DNA from: Paenibacillus methanolicus
GTDB taxonomy: Bacteria > Bacillota > Bacilli > Paenibacillales > Paenibacillaceae
Assembly: GCF_008124765.1 (NCBI RefSeq)
Contig: NZ_VNHS01000008.1
Span: 186,001 to 250,000, forward strand
Length of the DNA stretch: 64,000 bases
Direction of reading: 5' to 3'
Part shown: piece after piece, positions 34,329 through 42,346 of the stretch
Numbering within the stretch: position 1 is the first letter of the stretch
How the letters are laid out: every line of letters begins with the position of its first letter
The notes under the pieces: model-generated
Told to the model about the DNA's origin: nothing
Databases searched by the model: none
The model's input: the letters and a program-made list of their open reading frames with translations, nothing else
Made by a program: the position numbers and the translations under genes

Positions 34329-35987
34329 TCATAGGACGCGCGGTTTGTGCGCGGCGTCCGACGCGATCCGGCTAATTAGCGGTGCATAGGTTTTCTCTAA
34401 AAGCGCGAGCAGGTCGCGGTCGTCGGTCAACCAATTGCCCTTCCACAGAAGTTCATGACGCTTCTCCGGCGGTATATACGGGATCCGCAATTCGGGACGT
34501 ACCGGAAAAAGCGATAGCCAATCCGCTCGCTCCCGGAAGCGAATGTCCTTGTTCGCCGCCCATAGCGTCATGCGCGAAGAGGATTGCCTCGCTCGGCGCA
34601 GCCGCTCGGCCGCGGTCAGATTGACCGCCGACCACTTGGCGACGTCCGGATCTCCAACGAAGAGCAATAGGTCCGCTTCCATCAGGAGGTCTTCGGCATC
34701 CGGTTCCATCCATCCGGAGGATAGATCGATGACTGCGTAGTCGGATGCTGCGTTACTCTCCATCATGCGATACGCCAACGCGCTTGCCAGCTGTTCGCCA
34801 TCAAGGAGAGCGATCGGCAAGCGAGCATGCCATCGTACCCCACGCTTCTCGAACCGGGCGTAGCCCGGCGCAAGCGGCGTGAGCACGCCGCGCGAAGAGG
34901 GGGCTCCTTCTCCTTCGGCATTCAGCAGCGCATGCCATTCGGGACCGGCGGCGGGATGCTCGAAAGCCGCGCAGCTCATTCTCCGCTTGGCGATCAGCAT
35001 CGCCAACGTCAATGCAACACTTGTCGCGCCCGCTCCCGAGGCGATCGAGGCGACGACTATACGTCTGCCGCCCGCTGGTTGCGGAAATCGTGGCGCCCCT
35101 GTCTTCTCTTGATTTAACATCGTCGTTTCAATTCCTGCCCAACTGGCATGTTCCGCTATCAGCACCTCGCGCGACTTTCCGTACAACTGCCGCAAAGCGC
35201 CGCAAGCTGCCTTCATATCCGGATAACGGTCCGACGGTCGTTCGGCCAGCATGCGCGCCAAGACCGCTTCGAGTTCCCGCTGACTCGCATCCATTGACTT
35301 CCGGGACGGATACGTGGCTCCGCCGGCTACCGGCGCTATACCGCCGCTTAGCAAGTAAGAGAGCAGCGCGCCAAGACCGTACACGTCGGTACGCGCATCG
35401 CTTTGCCCCCCGCCTTCCTGCTCCGGCGCCGCGAATCCCGGGGTGCCAAGCAGGCGCGTATCCCTTTCCGTTCCCGGCTTGTAGCACCGGGCGATGCCGA
35501 AGTCGATCAGCTTCACCATCCCGTCTTTCTGCATCATCACGTTCGTCGGCTTCAAATCGCGGTGGATGACCGGCGGATGCTGCGCATGCAAGTAACCGAG
35601 CGTATCGGCAAGCTGAATCCCGACGCGGAGTACCTCATCGACGGGGATCGGCCGTCCTTGAAGGCGTTCAGCAAAATCTTTCAAATGAATTCCTTCGATA
35701 TACGACATGACGAACATCTCGATCCCATGATAGTCCCGCGGGATGTAATCGACGATCGCCGGAAGCCGCGGATGGTTCAGCCGCATGAGCAGCGCCGCTT
35801 CTTCCGCCAGATTCTCCGTCCCGGCCGCATGCGGCCGATGGGCCTTGATCGCTCTGAGCATGCCGCCAAGCCGCGTATCTTCCGCTGCATAGACAGCCCC
35901 CATTCCCCCTGAACCGATCAGCCCGAGCAGCCGGTACCTGCCCGCGATCAGCATGCCCGTCTCCAATCCGTTTCGTTGCTCCATCAT
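34329..35987 (-). CDS. Ser/Thr protein kinase fused to a degenerate ParA/MinD-like domain
   Basis: 552 residues. Residues ~15-270 are a complete Hanks-type kinase: GSGGMGAVY (25-33), Lys48 in RAIKAH, HRDLKPTN (142-149), DFG (162-164), and AAPEQ (about 187). No transmembrane helix or PASTA repeats follow. Instead, from ~310 a second domain begins RRIVVASIASGAGATSVAL, placed and shaped like the deviant Walker A of MinD/ParA ATPases but lacking both lysines; DYAVIDLSSGW and LLFVGDPDVAKWSAVNL further mimic that fold. The second domain is therefore probably a non-hydrolysing scaffold or regulator. ATG 35987 has GGAGGAAG upstream; 18 earlier in-frame codons are unsupported. Confidence 0.85.
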   Translation of the reverse strand: MMEQRNGLETGMLIAGRYRLLGLIGSGGMGAVYAAEDTRLGGMLRAIKAHRPHAAGTENLAEEAALLMRLNHPRLPAIVDYIPRDYHGIEMFVMSYIEGIHLKDFAERLQGRPIPVDEVLRVGIQLADTLGYLHAQHPPVIHRDLKPTNVMMQKDGMVKLIDFGIARCYKPGTERDTRLLGTPGFAAPEQEGGGQSDARTDVYGLGALLSYLLSGGIAPVAGGATYPSRKSMDASQRELEAVLARMLAERPSDRYPDMKAACGALRQLYGKSREVLIAEHASWAGIETTMLNQEKTGAPRFPQPAGGRRIVVASIASGAGATSVALTLAMLIAKRRMSCAAFEHPAAGPEWHALLNAEGEGAPSSRGVLTPLAPGYARFEKRGVRWHARLPIALLDGEQLASALAYRMMESNAASDYAVIDLSSGWMEPDAEDLLMEADLLLFVGDPDVAKWSAVNLTAAERLRRARQSSSRMTLWAANKDIRFRERADWLSLFPVRPELRIPYIPPEKRHELLWKGNWLTDDRDLLALLEKTYAPLISRIASDAAHKPRVL

Positions 35988-36010
35988 GACGCTTCCTCCT
36001 TCGAAATAAT

Positions 36011-36064
36011 AAAAAGCACCCCGAACGAAAGAACGCGTCACGTTCTTCCATTCGGGATGCTTTC
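36011..36064 (-). terminator. Terminator after the FtsJ-like methyltransferase gene
   Basis: AAGCACCCCGAA pairs with TTCGGGATGCTT (one mismatch), enclosing a second small stem; the minus strand continues TTTTTATTATT. Confidence 0.75.
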
Positions 36065-36075
36065 CCGGGTATTGT

Positions 36076-37092
36076 CTATTTCTTAACCAAATACAACGTA
36101 ATTTCCTCGCGGTTGTGGAATAGCTGCTTTGCTTTGCGAAGCTGGAAGCCGGTCCCGAAGCGGGAGATGACGTCTTTGATCGTCTGCAGCGGCTTTTTGT
36201 GCATCAGTTTGATCGTGACGATCGCGGTCGCGCCTTCCGCGAGCGCGTCCGACAGATCCAACACGAGGCGAACCATCTGCATCGGGCTCCAGCTCATGTC
36301 GCAGACGAGCAAATCGAACGTGCCGGGTTCGAACTTCACTTCGGAAGCGTTCTTCCGGTAATTGGTCAACCGCGGATATTGAGACAACGACGGATGAAGT
36401 TCTGCCGGGTCGACCGCCGTCACCTTCAAGCCGCGCTCCAGCAGCAGATGCGTCCAGCCGCCAGGGGCCGCGCCGATATCCAGGCCTTCCCGGAACTGCT
36501 CCAGCCTAAGGCCGAATGCCCGCTCCGCTTCCAGCAGCTTGAATTTCGCCCGCGAAATTTGCCCTTCTTCCCGTTGGAAACGAACCGCCCCGCCCGGCCA
36601 ATCGGACAGCATCTCTTCCGGAGTCGCGATCCCGACGTAAAGCTGCTCCTCGCCTGCGAACAAAGACAGAATGACGTCCGGCGATTGAACGACCGGATCG
36701 GCCCCGAGCTCTTCTAATACGGCGTCCAGCACGGCTTTCGTATCCGAAGTCGAATACGGGTAAGGACTTTTCTCCGCGCGACGCACATGAACGGCTACCG
36801 TTCTTCCTTCCAGCCGAAGACGCGCGCCGCGCGCGATCTCCGCCAGCTCCTGCAGATCATCTGCCGAGCCTTTAAGCGGCAGTACCCGCTCGACGGGTTG
36901 AATGTGCCGAAGGAATATCGGTTCTTGCTCCCGAATGCGCCCCAGCAGTTCTTCTCGCTCCAGCGGCAGTTCGATCTTAAATACTTCTCCGTGCGTTAAC
37001 TGGGAAATTCTCATCTCCGCGAACATCCGCCGAAGCTCTTCCATCGCATACGTGGCAAACCCGCGGTTCGCCGTGCAAATCCATTGCGTCAA
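36076..37092 (-). CDS. FtsJ/RlmM-like SAM-dependent 2'-O-methyltransferase
   Basis: 338 residues: an N-terminal THUMP-like region (CTANRGFATYAMEEL...), then a Rossmann methyltransferase of the RrmJ/RlmM type. SAM binding is DIGAAPGGWTHLLLERG; the K-D-K-E catalytic tetrad is seen as SRAKFKLLEA, LVCDMSWSP, VTIKLMHKK and REEITLYL. Likely methylates rRNA ribose; the nucleotide is not predictable. The TTG at 37092 is the start, with AGGAGGAG upstream, overlapping the ABC gene stop by 4 nt. Confidence 0.85.
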   Translation of the reverse strand: MTQWICTANRGFATYAMEELRRMFAEMRISQLTHGEVFKIELPLEREELLGRIREQEPIFLRHIQPVERVLPLKGSADDLQELAEIARGARLRLEGRTVAVHVRRAEKSPYPYSTSDTKAVLDAVLEELGADPVVQSPDVILSLFAGEEQLYVGIATPEEMLSDWPGGAVRFQREEGQISRAKFKLLEAERAFGLRLEQFREGLDIGAAPGGWTHLLLERGLKVTAVDPAELHPSLSQYPRLTNYRKNASEVKFEPGTFDLLVCDMSWSPMQMVRLVLDLSDALAEGATAIVTIKLMHKKPLQTIKDVISRFGTGFQLRKAKQLFHNREEITLYLVKK

Positions 37093-37877
37093 CCTTGCTC
37101 TCCTCCTGATGCCGTTGCTCGAATCCACGGTCTTCCGTGCGACCACTCGACGGCTACCGGCCAATCGTAGGCCCGGCTTAATATTTCATCCGTCAAGACA
37201 TCCCGCTTCGGTCCTGCCGAAGCGATCACGCCTTCCCGCACGATGGCCACGTGCGTAAACATCGATATGATTTCTTCCATATGATGCGTCACATAAATAA
37301 CGGCGATGTCGCGTTCGCTTAACCGGCCTAAATCGGCCAGCAGCTTCTCCCGCTCATATAAATCCAATCCGGCGCACGGCTCGTCCATGATGAGGATGCG
37401 CGGATCGCTCATCAAGGCGCGGGCGAGCAGCACTTTCTTCCGCTCGCCTTGCGACAGCGTGCCGAGCGGCTGTTCCGCCGTATGGGCGAGCCCCACTTCG
37501 TTCAGCAGCGCAAGCGCCTTCTCACGCACCGCCGGATCGATCTCCTGGTAAAATCGCAAAAACGCGTATTCTCCCGTGGCGACCACTTCCCAAACGGGAT
37601 CGCGCAACGTCAATTTCTCGACCATCGACTGGCTGATATAGCCAATCTGTTTGCGCACCTCGCGCACGTCGCATTCGCCATACCGATTGCCAAGCAGATC
37701 AATCGTCCCGGAAGTCGGGAACATATAGCCGGTCATCATCTCGAGCAGCGTCGTCTTGCCCGAGCCGTTCCGTCCGAGAATGACCCAATGCTCCCCTTCC
37801 GCGATCGACAGATTCACGCCGCCGAGAATCGTGCGCGCTTCCCGCTGCAATATCAAATCCTTCAGCTGAATTAACAT
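37089..37877 (-). CDS. ABC transporter ATP-binding protein (YlmA-like)
   Basis: 262 residues: Walker A GRNGSGKT (35-42), signature LSQGERKKVLLARAL, Walker B ILIMDEPCAGLD, and His in YVTHHMEE. The short size and THHMEEI segment resemble the soluble YlmA-type ABC ATPases that have no dedicated permease. The ATG at 37877 follows AAGGCGGG; an ATG 30 nt earlier has no ribosome binding site. Coupled by overlap to the methyltransferase gene, which raises the possibility of a translation/ribosome role rather than transport. Confidence 0.85.
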   Translation of the reverse strand: MLIQLKDLILQREARTILGGVNLSIAEGEHWVILGRNGSGKTTLLEMMTGYMFPTSGTIDLLGNRYGECDVREVRKQIGYISQSMVEKLTLRDPVWEVVATGEYAFLRFYQEIDPAVREKALALLNEVGLAHTAEQPLGTLSQGERKKVLLARALMSDPRILIMDEPCAGLDLYEREKLLADLGRLSERDIAVIYVTHHMEEIISMFTHVAIVREGVIASAGPKRDVLTDEILSRAYDWPVAVEWSHGRPWIRATASGGEQG

Positions 37878-37930
37878 CTCATCCCGCCTTCCCCCGGTAT
37901 CTCCCATGAAACGAAATGCCGCAGTCAGGC

Positions 37931-38236
37931 TTAGCCCGCCATCGGCCCGTTATGCAGGCGTACATGCTCCGGCGCATGGCGAAGCAGCAGCTGATACATT
38001 TGCATTTTGCCGGACGGCGAGGACGTATGCAAAAACACTTCCTGCGGATAAAGCCCTTTCTCGACCATTGCCTGGACCACGTGTAGACCCGTCGGCTGCC
38101 CCCAGCCAAGATCGAAGTCGAGCGACAGGATGCCAATCTGCTCGCCTTCCAGCAGCAAAATGCACTCCTCCGCATTCTTCGCCAGCACGAAGCCGGCCGG
38201 ACACGGGCGGAAATCGTCCAAATAAACGTTGATCAT
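37931..38236 (-). CDS. Cyclic-phosphate-processing receiver-like (cREC) protein
   Basis: 101 residues matching the pattern of cREC receiver-like domains: VYLDDFRPCPAGF near the start, a NAEECILLL helix, LSLDFDLGWGQPTG with the central acidic residues, and VFLHTSSPSGKMQM near the end. These domains are thought to handle cyclic phosphate or phosphate ends in RNA-repair-like contexts. It overlaps nfo by 4 nt (ATGA), so it is translated with an AP endonuclease, pointing to nucleic-acid end processing. Family assignment is from pattern recognition only. Confidence 0.7.
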   Translation of the reverse strand: MINVYLDDFRPCPAGFVLAKNAEECILLLEGEQIGILSLDFDLGWGQPTGLHVVQAMVEKGLYPQEVFLHTSSPSGKMQMYQLLLRHAPEHVRLHNGPMAG

Positions 38237-39069
38237 GATCTATCTCCCCGGCGCTGTATGAGCGCCAATTGATCGCGATGCGTGCCATCCTCACCGGACG
38301 GCGTCTCCATGACGAACGGCTTGCACGCCGCGAGCGGATGGTTCAGCAGCCAATTCAGCCCATCCTCGCCGATATGGCCTTCTCCGATCACGGCATGACG
38401 GTCTCGCCTCGAACCGCTCGGGTAGACCGAGTCGTTCAAATGAAAAGCTTCCGTATGCGCCAACACGCCGAGCTTCTCCGCCTTGGCGAACCATTCCGCT
38501 TCGGCTTCCCCGCGCCAAACGCCGGCCGCGAACAGATGGCACGTGTCCAAGCAAAAGCCGATCTTGTGCGGATCGCGGCAGAGCGAACGGATTTGGGCTA
38601 GCTCCTCGATCGTCATCCCCATATCCGTGCCCTCGCCGGCTTGATTCTCGATGAGCAGCTTGGCGGAACCGGCCCATTGCGAAGCGACCGCGCTTAACGT
38701 AATTACCGCATTGCGGTAGCCCTCGAGCGGATCCGGCCCCTTATAAACGCCGAAGTGAACGACGACGCCGATCGAACCGCACGCCTCCGCGATCGCCAGA
38801 TCGTTCAGCAGCGACATGGCCGTGCGTTCGCGATGATATGCGTCTTCCGATGCGATATTCGTCGGATAAGGCGAATGCGCGATCGACGCGAGTCCATGCT
38901 CGCGGCTGATTTCCGCGCATTTCGCGGCATCCGACGCGTCGAAGTCTTTTATCGCGAGGCTTCGCGGGTTTTTCGAAAAATATTGAAACGCGTTCGCGCC
39001 GATTTGCATCGCGCGCCTGGCCGCCATTTTGTAGCCGCCCTGGGTCGAAACGTGACAGCCGGCTATCAT
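38233..39069 (-). CDS. nfo: Endonuclease IV (AP endonuclease)
   Basis: 278 residues of the endonuclease IV TIM barrel, which cuts 5' of abasic sites. Zinc-ligand segments are visible: VVHFGVYKG, LIENQAGEG, FCLDTCHLFAAG, FHLNDSVYPSGSRRDRH, VIGEGHIG and FVMETPS. AGGTAATC precedes the ATG. It lies 6 nt downstream of an Fpg-family glycosylase gene and upstream of the cREC gene, forming a base-excision repair cluster. Confidence 0.93.
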   Translation of the reverse strand: MIAGCHVSTQGGYKMAARRAMQIGANAFQYFSKNPRSLAIKDFDASDAAKCAEISREHGLASIAHSPYPTNIASEDAYHRERTAMSLLNDLAIAEACGSIGVVVHFGVYKGPDPLEGYRNAVITLSAVASQWAGSAKLLIENQAGEGTDMGMTIEELAQIRSLCRDPHKIGFCLDTCHLFAAGVWRGEAEAEWFAKAEKLGVLAHTEAFHLNDSVYPSGSRRDRHAVIGEGHIGEDGLNWLLNHPLAACKPFVMETPSGEDGTHRDQLALIQRRGDRS

Positions 39070-39075
39070 GGCCGA

Positions 39076-39891
39076 TTACCTGGCTTGCTGGCAGTTCGGG
39101 CAGTAAAACATTTTGCGCGAACTAATCTCGGCCTGCACGATCGTCCCGCCGCAGCGCCGGCAAGGTTCTCCGCCCCGGTCATAGACAAGACAATGATCGT
39201 TGTAGCCGCCGGTCAGCGTATCGTCCGCCGTCAGCGGAAGTTCCATGTAGCCGCCTTTGTTCAAGGCGTCATGCAGCACGGTGCGCATCGCGTCAAATAA
39301 ACGTTCCCACGACTCCGGCGCAAGCTCCGGAATGCGGGCGTCCGGCCGAAGCCCTGCCTCGAATGCCATCTCGTCGGCGTAGCAATTGCCGATTCCGGAC
39401 AGGACGTGCTGGTCGACAAGCGCGGTCTTGATCGCGCCGCGCTTTCCTTTGAACCGTTCTTTGAACCGCTCCAAAGTCAACCGTTGGTCGAAAGGATCCG
39501 GCCCCAGATCCTTTAGTTGGGCTTCGGTTTCCTTCTGCGTGAGCAAATGAATGTAGCCCAGACGCAGCCCGATGAAACGGAGCGTGCCCCGCTGGAAGCG
39601 GATCGCCACCTGCACGGAACGTTCCGGCGTTTCTTCGTCGGCGCCGAAGTACATCAACCCGCCCAACATGAGATGAAGAAGCAGTCTTTTTCCGTTGTCG
39701 AGGTGAAAGATGAGCATTTTGCCTTTGCGTTCGATAAACCAGACCGTTCTTCCAGTCAGCTCGGCTTCGAACCGGGCAGGCTCTACATTTATCGATTTGG
39801 CGCGCGTCACTTCCACGCCCGTGATCGTCTGACCGGCGATCAGCCCCGATAGTCGTGTGCGGTAATTTTCCATTTCCGGCCATTCCGGCAT
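39076..39891 (-). CDS. Fpg/Nei-family DNA glycosylase
   Basis: 271 residues beginning MPEWPEMENY, giving the N-terminal catalytic Pro2 and Glu3 of Fpg-type glycosylases after Met removal; classical MutM starts MPELPEVE. Lys in ERKGKMLIF, the helix-two-turn-helix GIGNCYADEMAFEAG, and a C-terminal zinc finger (CRRCGGTIVQ ... CPNCQQ) are present. It removes oxidised purines or pyrimidines and nicks the abasic site. The WPEME variant and location away from polA suggest a second paralogue rather than the main mutM. Confidence 0.88.
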   Translation of the reverse strand: MPEWPEMENYRTRLSGLIAGQTITGVEVTRAKSINVEPARFEAELTGRTVWFIERKGKMLIFHLDNGKRLLLHLMLGGLMYFGADEETPERSVQVAIRFQRGTLRFIGLRLGYIHLLTQKETEAQLKDLGPDPFDQRLTLERFKERFKGKRGAIKTALVDQHVLSGIGNCYADEMAFEAGLRPDARIPELAPESWERLFDAMRTVLHDALNKGGYMELPLTADDTLTGGYNDHCLVYDRGGEPCRRCGGTIVQAEISSRKMFYCPNCQQAR

Positions 39892-39986
39892 CGTTCTCTT
39901 CCTTCCTGCCCTGCTGCGCAGTCGTTATGATCGTTACGTCTATTGTAAACGAGTCGAAGCCTCAATTCCAACTAAAGACCCCGTCT

Positions 39987-40802
39987 TTATGAAACGGCTA
40001 CGGCTAAAGCCTCAATTCGCTCCATCAGCCGGCGCAAGTCCGGTACGATCTCGTCCGGCCGGCAGCCTGCCTGCTCGAGCAGCGTCTCGCAATTGTCCGC
40101 ATTCGCAAAGCCCGTGAGCACGAGCAAGGACGAGCAGCCTGCCGCATAGCCGGCCGCGATGTCCGTGAACGGATTGTCGCCGACGACCCATGCATGGGCG
40201 GCCGGAACGTCCAGCCTGGCAAGCGCCGCATCCATCAATATCGCCGACGGCTTGCCGATCACGGTTGGCTGTTGACCGCTAGCGCGCTCGAGCAGCGCCG
40301 CGATCGAGCCGGCGCCCGGGACAAATCCGCCGTCGGATGGGAGCAGCACGTCCGGGTTGGTCAACACGTACGGGGCGCCCTCGCGAATGAAGCGTACGGC
40401 GTCGGCTAGTCGAGCATAGGTCGCGCCGCGGTCAAGCCCCTGCACCACATAGTCCGGCCGCTCTTCTACGAGCTCCAATCCCGCATTCCGAAGCGCTTCT
40501 TGCAGACCAGACTCTCCGACCGCGAACACGCGGGCGCCCGGCCTCAGATCCGCCACGTAAGCTGCCGCCGCCTGCGCGGAGGTGCAGACGTCGGACGGCA
40601 CGGCCGGAATGCCCATGCGATTGAGCCGCTCCGCGACCGTCTCCGGCGATGCGGTTGAGTTGTTCGTGACGAACAAATACGGAATGCCGCGCTCGCGCAG
40701 AAGCAGAATCAGCTCATCGGCGCCTTCAATCATCGTATTGCCATGGTACAAGGTGCCGTCCAAATCTATCAATAAGCCTCGCATCGGTGCAGGTATTGCC
40801 AC
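39987..40802 (-). CDS. HAD-IIA hydrolase (NagD-like)
   Basis: 271 residues. Motif I LLIDLDGTLYHGN, motif II LFVTNNSTASPE, GKPSAILMDAAL and the acidic motif VVGDNPFTDIAAGYAAG define the NagD/pNPPase branch of the HAD superfamily. Probably dephosphorylates a sugar or nucleotide phosphate. Start is GTG at 40802 with AAGGGGGAA upstream; the open frame continues 66 codons further into the mrfB terminator and is not coding. Confidence 0.88.
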   Translation of the reverse strand: MAIPAPMRGLLIDLDGTLYHGNTMIEGADELILLLRERGIPYLFVTNNSTASPETVAERLNRMGIPAVPSDVCTSAQAAAAYVADLRPGARVFAVGESGLQEALRNAGLELVEERPDYVVQGLDRGATYARLADAVRFIREGAPYVLTNPDVLLPSDGGFVPGAGSIAALLERASGQQPTVIGKPSAILMDAALARLDVPAAHAWVVGDNPFTDIAAGYAAGCSSLLVLTGFANADNCETLLEQAGCRPDEIVPDLRRLMERIEALAVAVS

Positions 40803-40821
40803 TAGCGTTTCCCCCTTATTA

Positions 40822-40849
40822 TGTAAGAAGCAGCCGGTTACCCGGCTGC
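40822..40849 (-). terminator. Terminator after mrfB
   Basis: GCAGCCGG (40830-40837) and CCGGCTGC (40842-40849) form an 8-bp stem; the minus strand continues TTCTTACAT, a weak U-tract. Confidence 0.65.
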
Positions 40850-40890
40850 CTGATCGCGAATCGGTTACTTTCGTCGCCTGCGGAGACCGC

Positions 40891-42285
40891 CTATCCGGAC
40901 AGCTTCGCCAGCTTGGCGCGCAGTCTGTCCATCCGTTTGCGGATCGCTTCGATCTCGGCTCTGCTCTTGGCATCCAAACGCAGTCCTTCGTACCGCGCAT
41001 GAGCTAGATCGAACGCGGCTTCGGTAAATTGCAGCGCCAGCCGCGGCTGTTTCGTGCTGTGCTCGTGATACATCGCCAGCTCGATATGGGCATCCCATGA
41101 CGGATGCGCGTGTTCGGCCATCAGAGCGGCAACCTGTTGCCACAATAACACAGCCCGCTCCCAATTGCCATACTTCTTATCCCGCTCCGCAAGCTGCAGC
41201 ATCAGCCGCGGCTCCGCCTTCCCGCCGGCTTCGAACTTGGCGTACAAGGCTGCCGCCTCCTCGGTCTGCCCCATCCGCTCGAGCCACAGTCCCGTGCGCA
41301 GCTGCTCCTCCGGGCCTTCCGGGTACGCCAACCTGCCGCCCATCGCGCCGCCGAGCAGATGACCGAATCGGATGACGAGCGCCGCCAGCGACAACATGTC
41401 GATCTCGTTGTGGCGGAACACGCCGAACAGCGGATCCGGATTCCCGTCGGCGAGAAATTGAAAATAGATGGCCGGCGCGAGCGATCCCGGCACGTCGTCC
41501 TCGCGCTCGATGCCCAGCCGTTCTTCTTCCACGTGACTAAGCTTGCAGGAGGAGAGCGTGTTGCGCCAGATGCTTCGGGACGGGTGGAGCAGATCGACGT
41601 GATACGGCTCCCAGCGGAAATCGCGCAAGCCATTCAGCACGAGCCGCCCCGCCAGCACCGGCCAATCGAACGTCCGTCCGTTGTACGTCACCAGATGCGA
41701 GTATGCCGGCAGTTTCTCGCTCAAATAACGCAGCATAGCCCGCTCTTCCGCCGGATGGCGAATGAGCATCTGCTGGACGACATACGCGTCCTCTTCGATA
41801 AATCCGAGCCCCACCATGAACGGAACGTTGCCGGTTCCAACGCCGAGCCCCGTCGTCTCCAGATCGAGGAAGAGCATCCGTTCCGGCACGACCGCCATTG
41901 GGAATAGTTCCGGATCGACTTTGTTCGCGCCCATGCTCTTCGCTTCGCTATACAGCTCGAATTGAGCAAGCCCTTGCAGCACGTCGGTAATTTCGCTAAG
42001 CCGGTGCTCCCCGTGCCGGAAGTCCAGCGGGTACCGCGTTTCCCTTAGCAGGAACCCGCCTAACGATGTATGGTGAATGCGCACGTTCATCTCGTCCCAT
42101 GCCGAAGAAAGGCGTTCTTCCTGCGCTTCGCCCCCGTGCTCCGCCGCAGCTTCAGAACCAGCGGAATGCTGCGGGGTGGGACGCGCTTCTCCGCTTAGCG
42201 TCGATGTTTCTGCCGGAACGGCCGTTTCCGCGGCTGGCGCTGCGCTTCCGCGCAGACGCATCATTTTCTCCCGCAGACTGCTCAT
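40891..42285 (-). CDS. mrfB: MrfB (YprB) DnaQ-like exonuclease
   Basis: 464 residues. A Ser/Ala/Glu-rich N-terminal ~60 residues precede a DnaQ/RNase H-like exonuclease domain with FLDLETTGLG (DxE catalytic pair), VTYNGRTFDWPVL, and FRHNEIDMLSLAAL; the C-terminal ~140 residues form TPR-like helices. In Bacillus subtilis MrfB acts with helicase MrfA in removing mitomycin C adducts. AAGGAGGAGG precedes ATG 42285. Order mrfA-mrfB matches the known operon. Confidence 0.88.
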   Translation of the reverse strand: MSSLREKMMRLRGSAAPAAETAVPAETSTLSGEARPTPQHSAGSEAAAEHGGEAQEERLSSAWDEMNVRIHHTSLGGFLLRETRYPLDFRHGEHRLSEITDVLQGLAQFELYSEAKSMGANKVDPELFPMAVVPERMLFLDLETTGLGVGTGNVPFMVGLGFIEEDAYVVQQMLIRHPAEERAMLRYLSEKLPAYSHLVTYNGRTFDWPVLAGRLVLNGLRDFRWEPYHVDLLHPSRSIWRNTLSSCKLSHVEEERLGIEREDDVPGSLAPAIYFQFLADGNPDPLFGVFRHNEIDMLSLAALVIRFGHLLGGAMGGRLAYPEGPEEQLRTGLWLERMGQTEEAAALYAKFEAGGKAEPRLMLQLAERDKKYGNWERAVLLWQQVAALMAEHAHPSWDAHIELAMYHEHSTKQPRLALQFTEAAFDLAHARYEGLRLDAKSRAEIEAIRKRMDRLRAKLAKLSG

Positions 42286-42346
42286 CGAACCTCCTCCTTT
42301 CATCTACAAGCAAGCCGATCAACGAACGCCTCCTCGTTCCCTCCCG

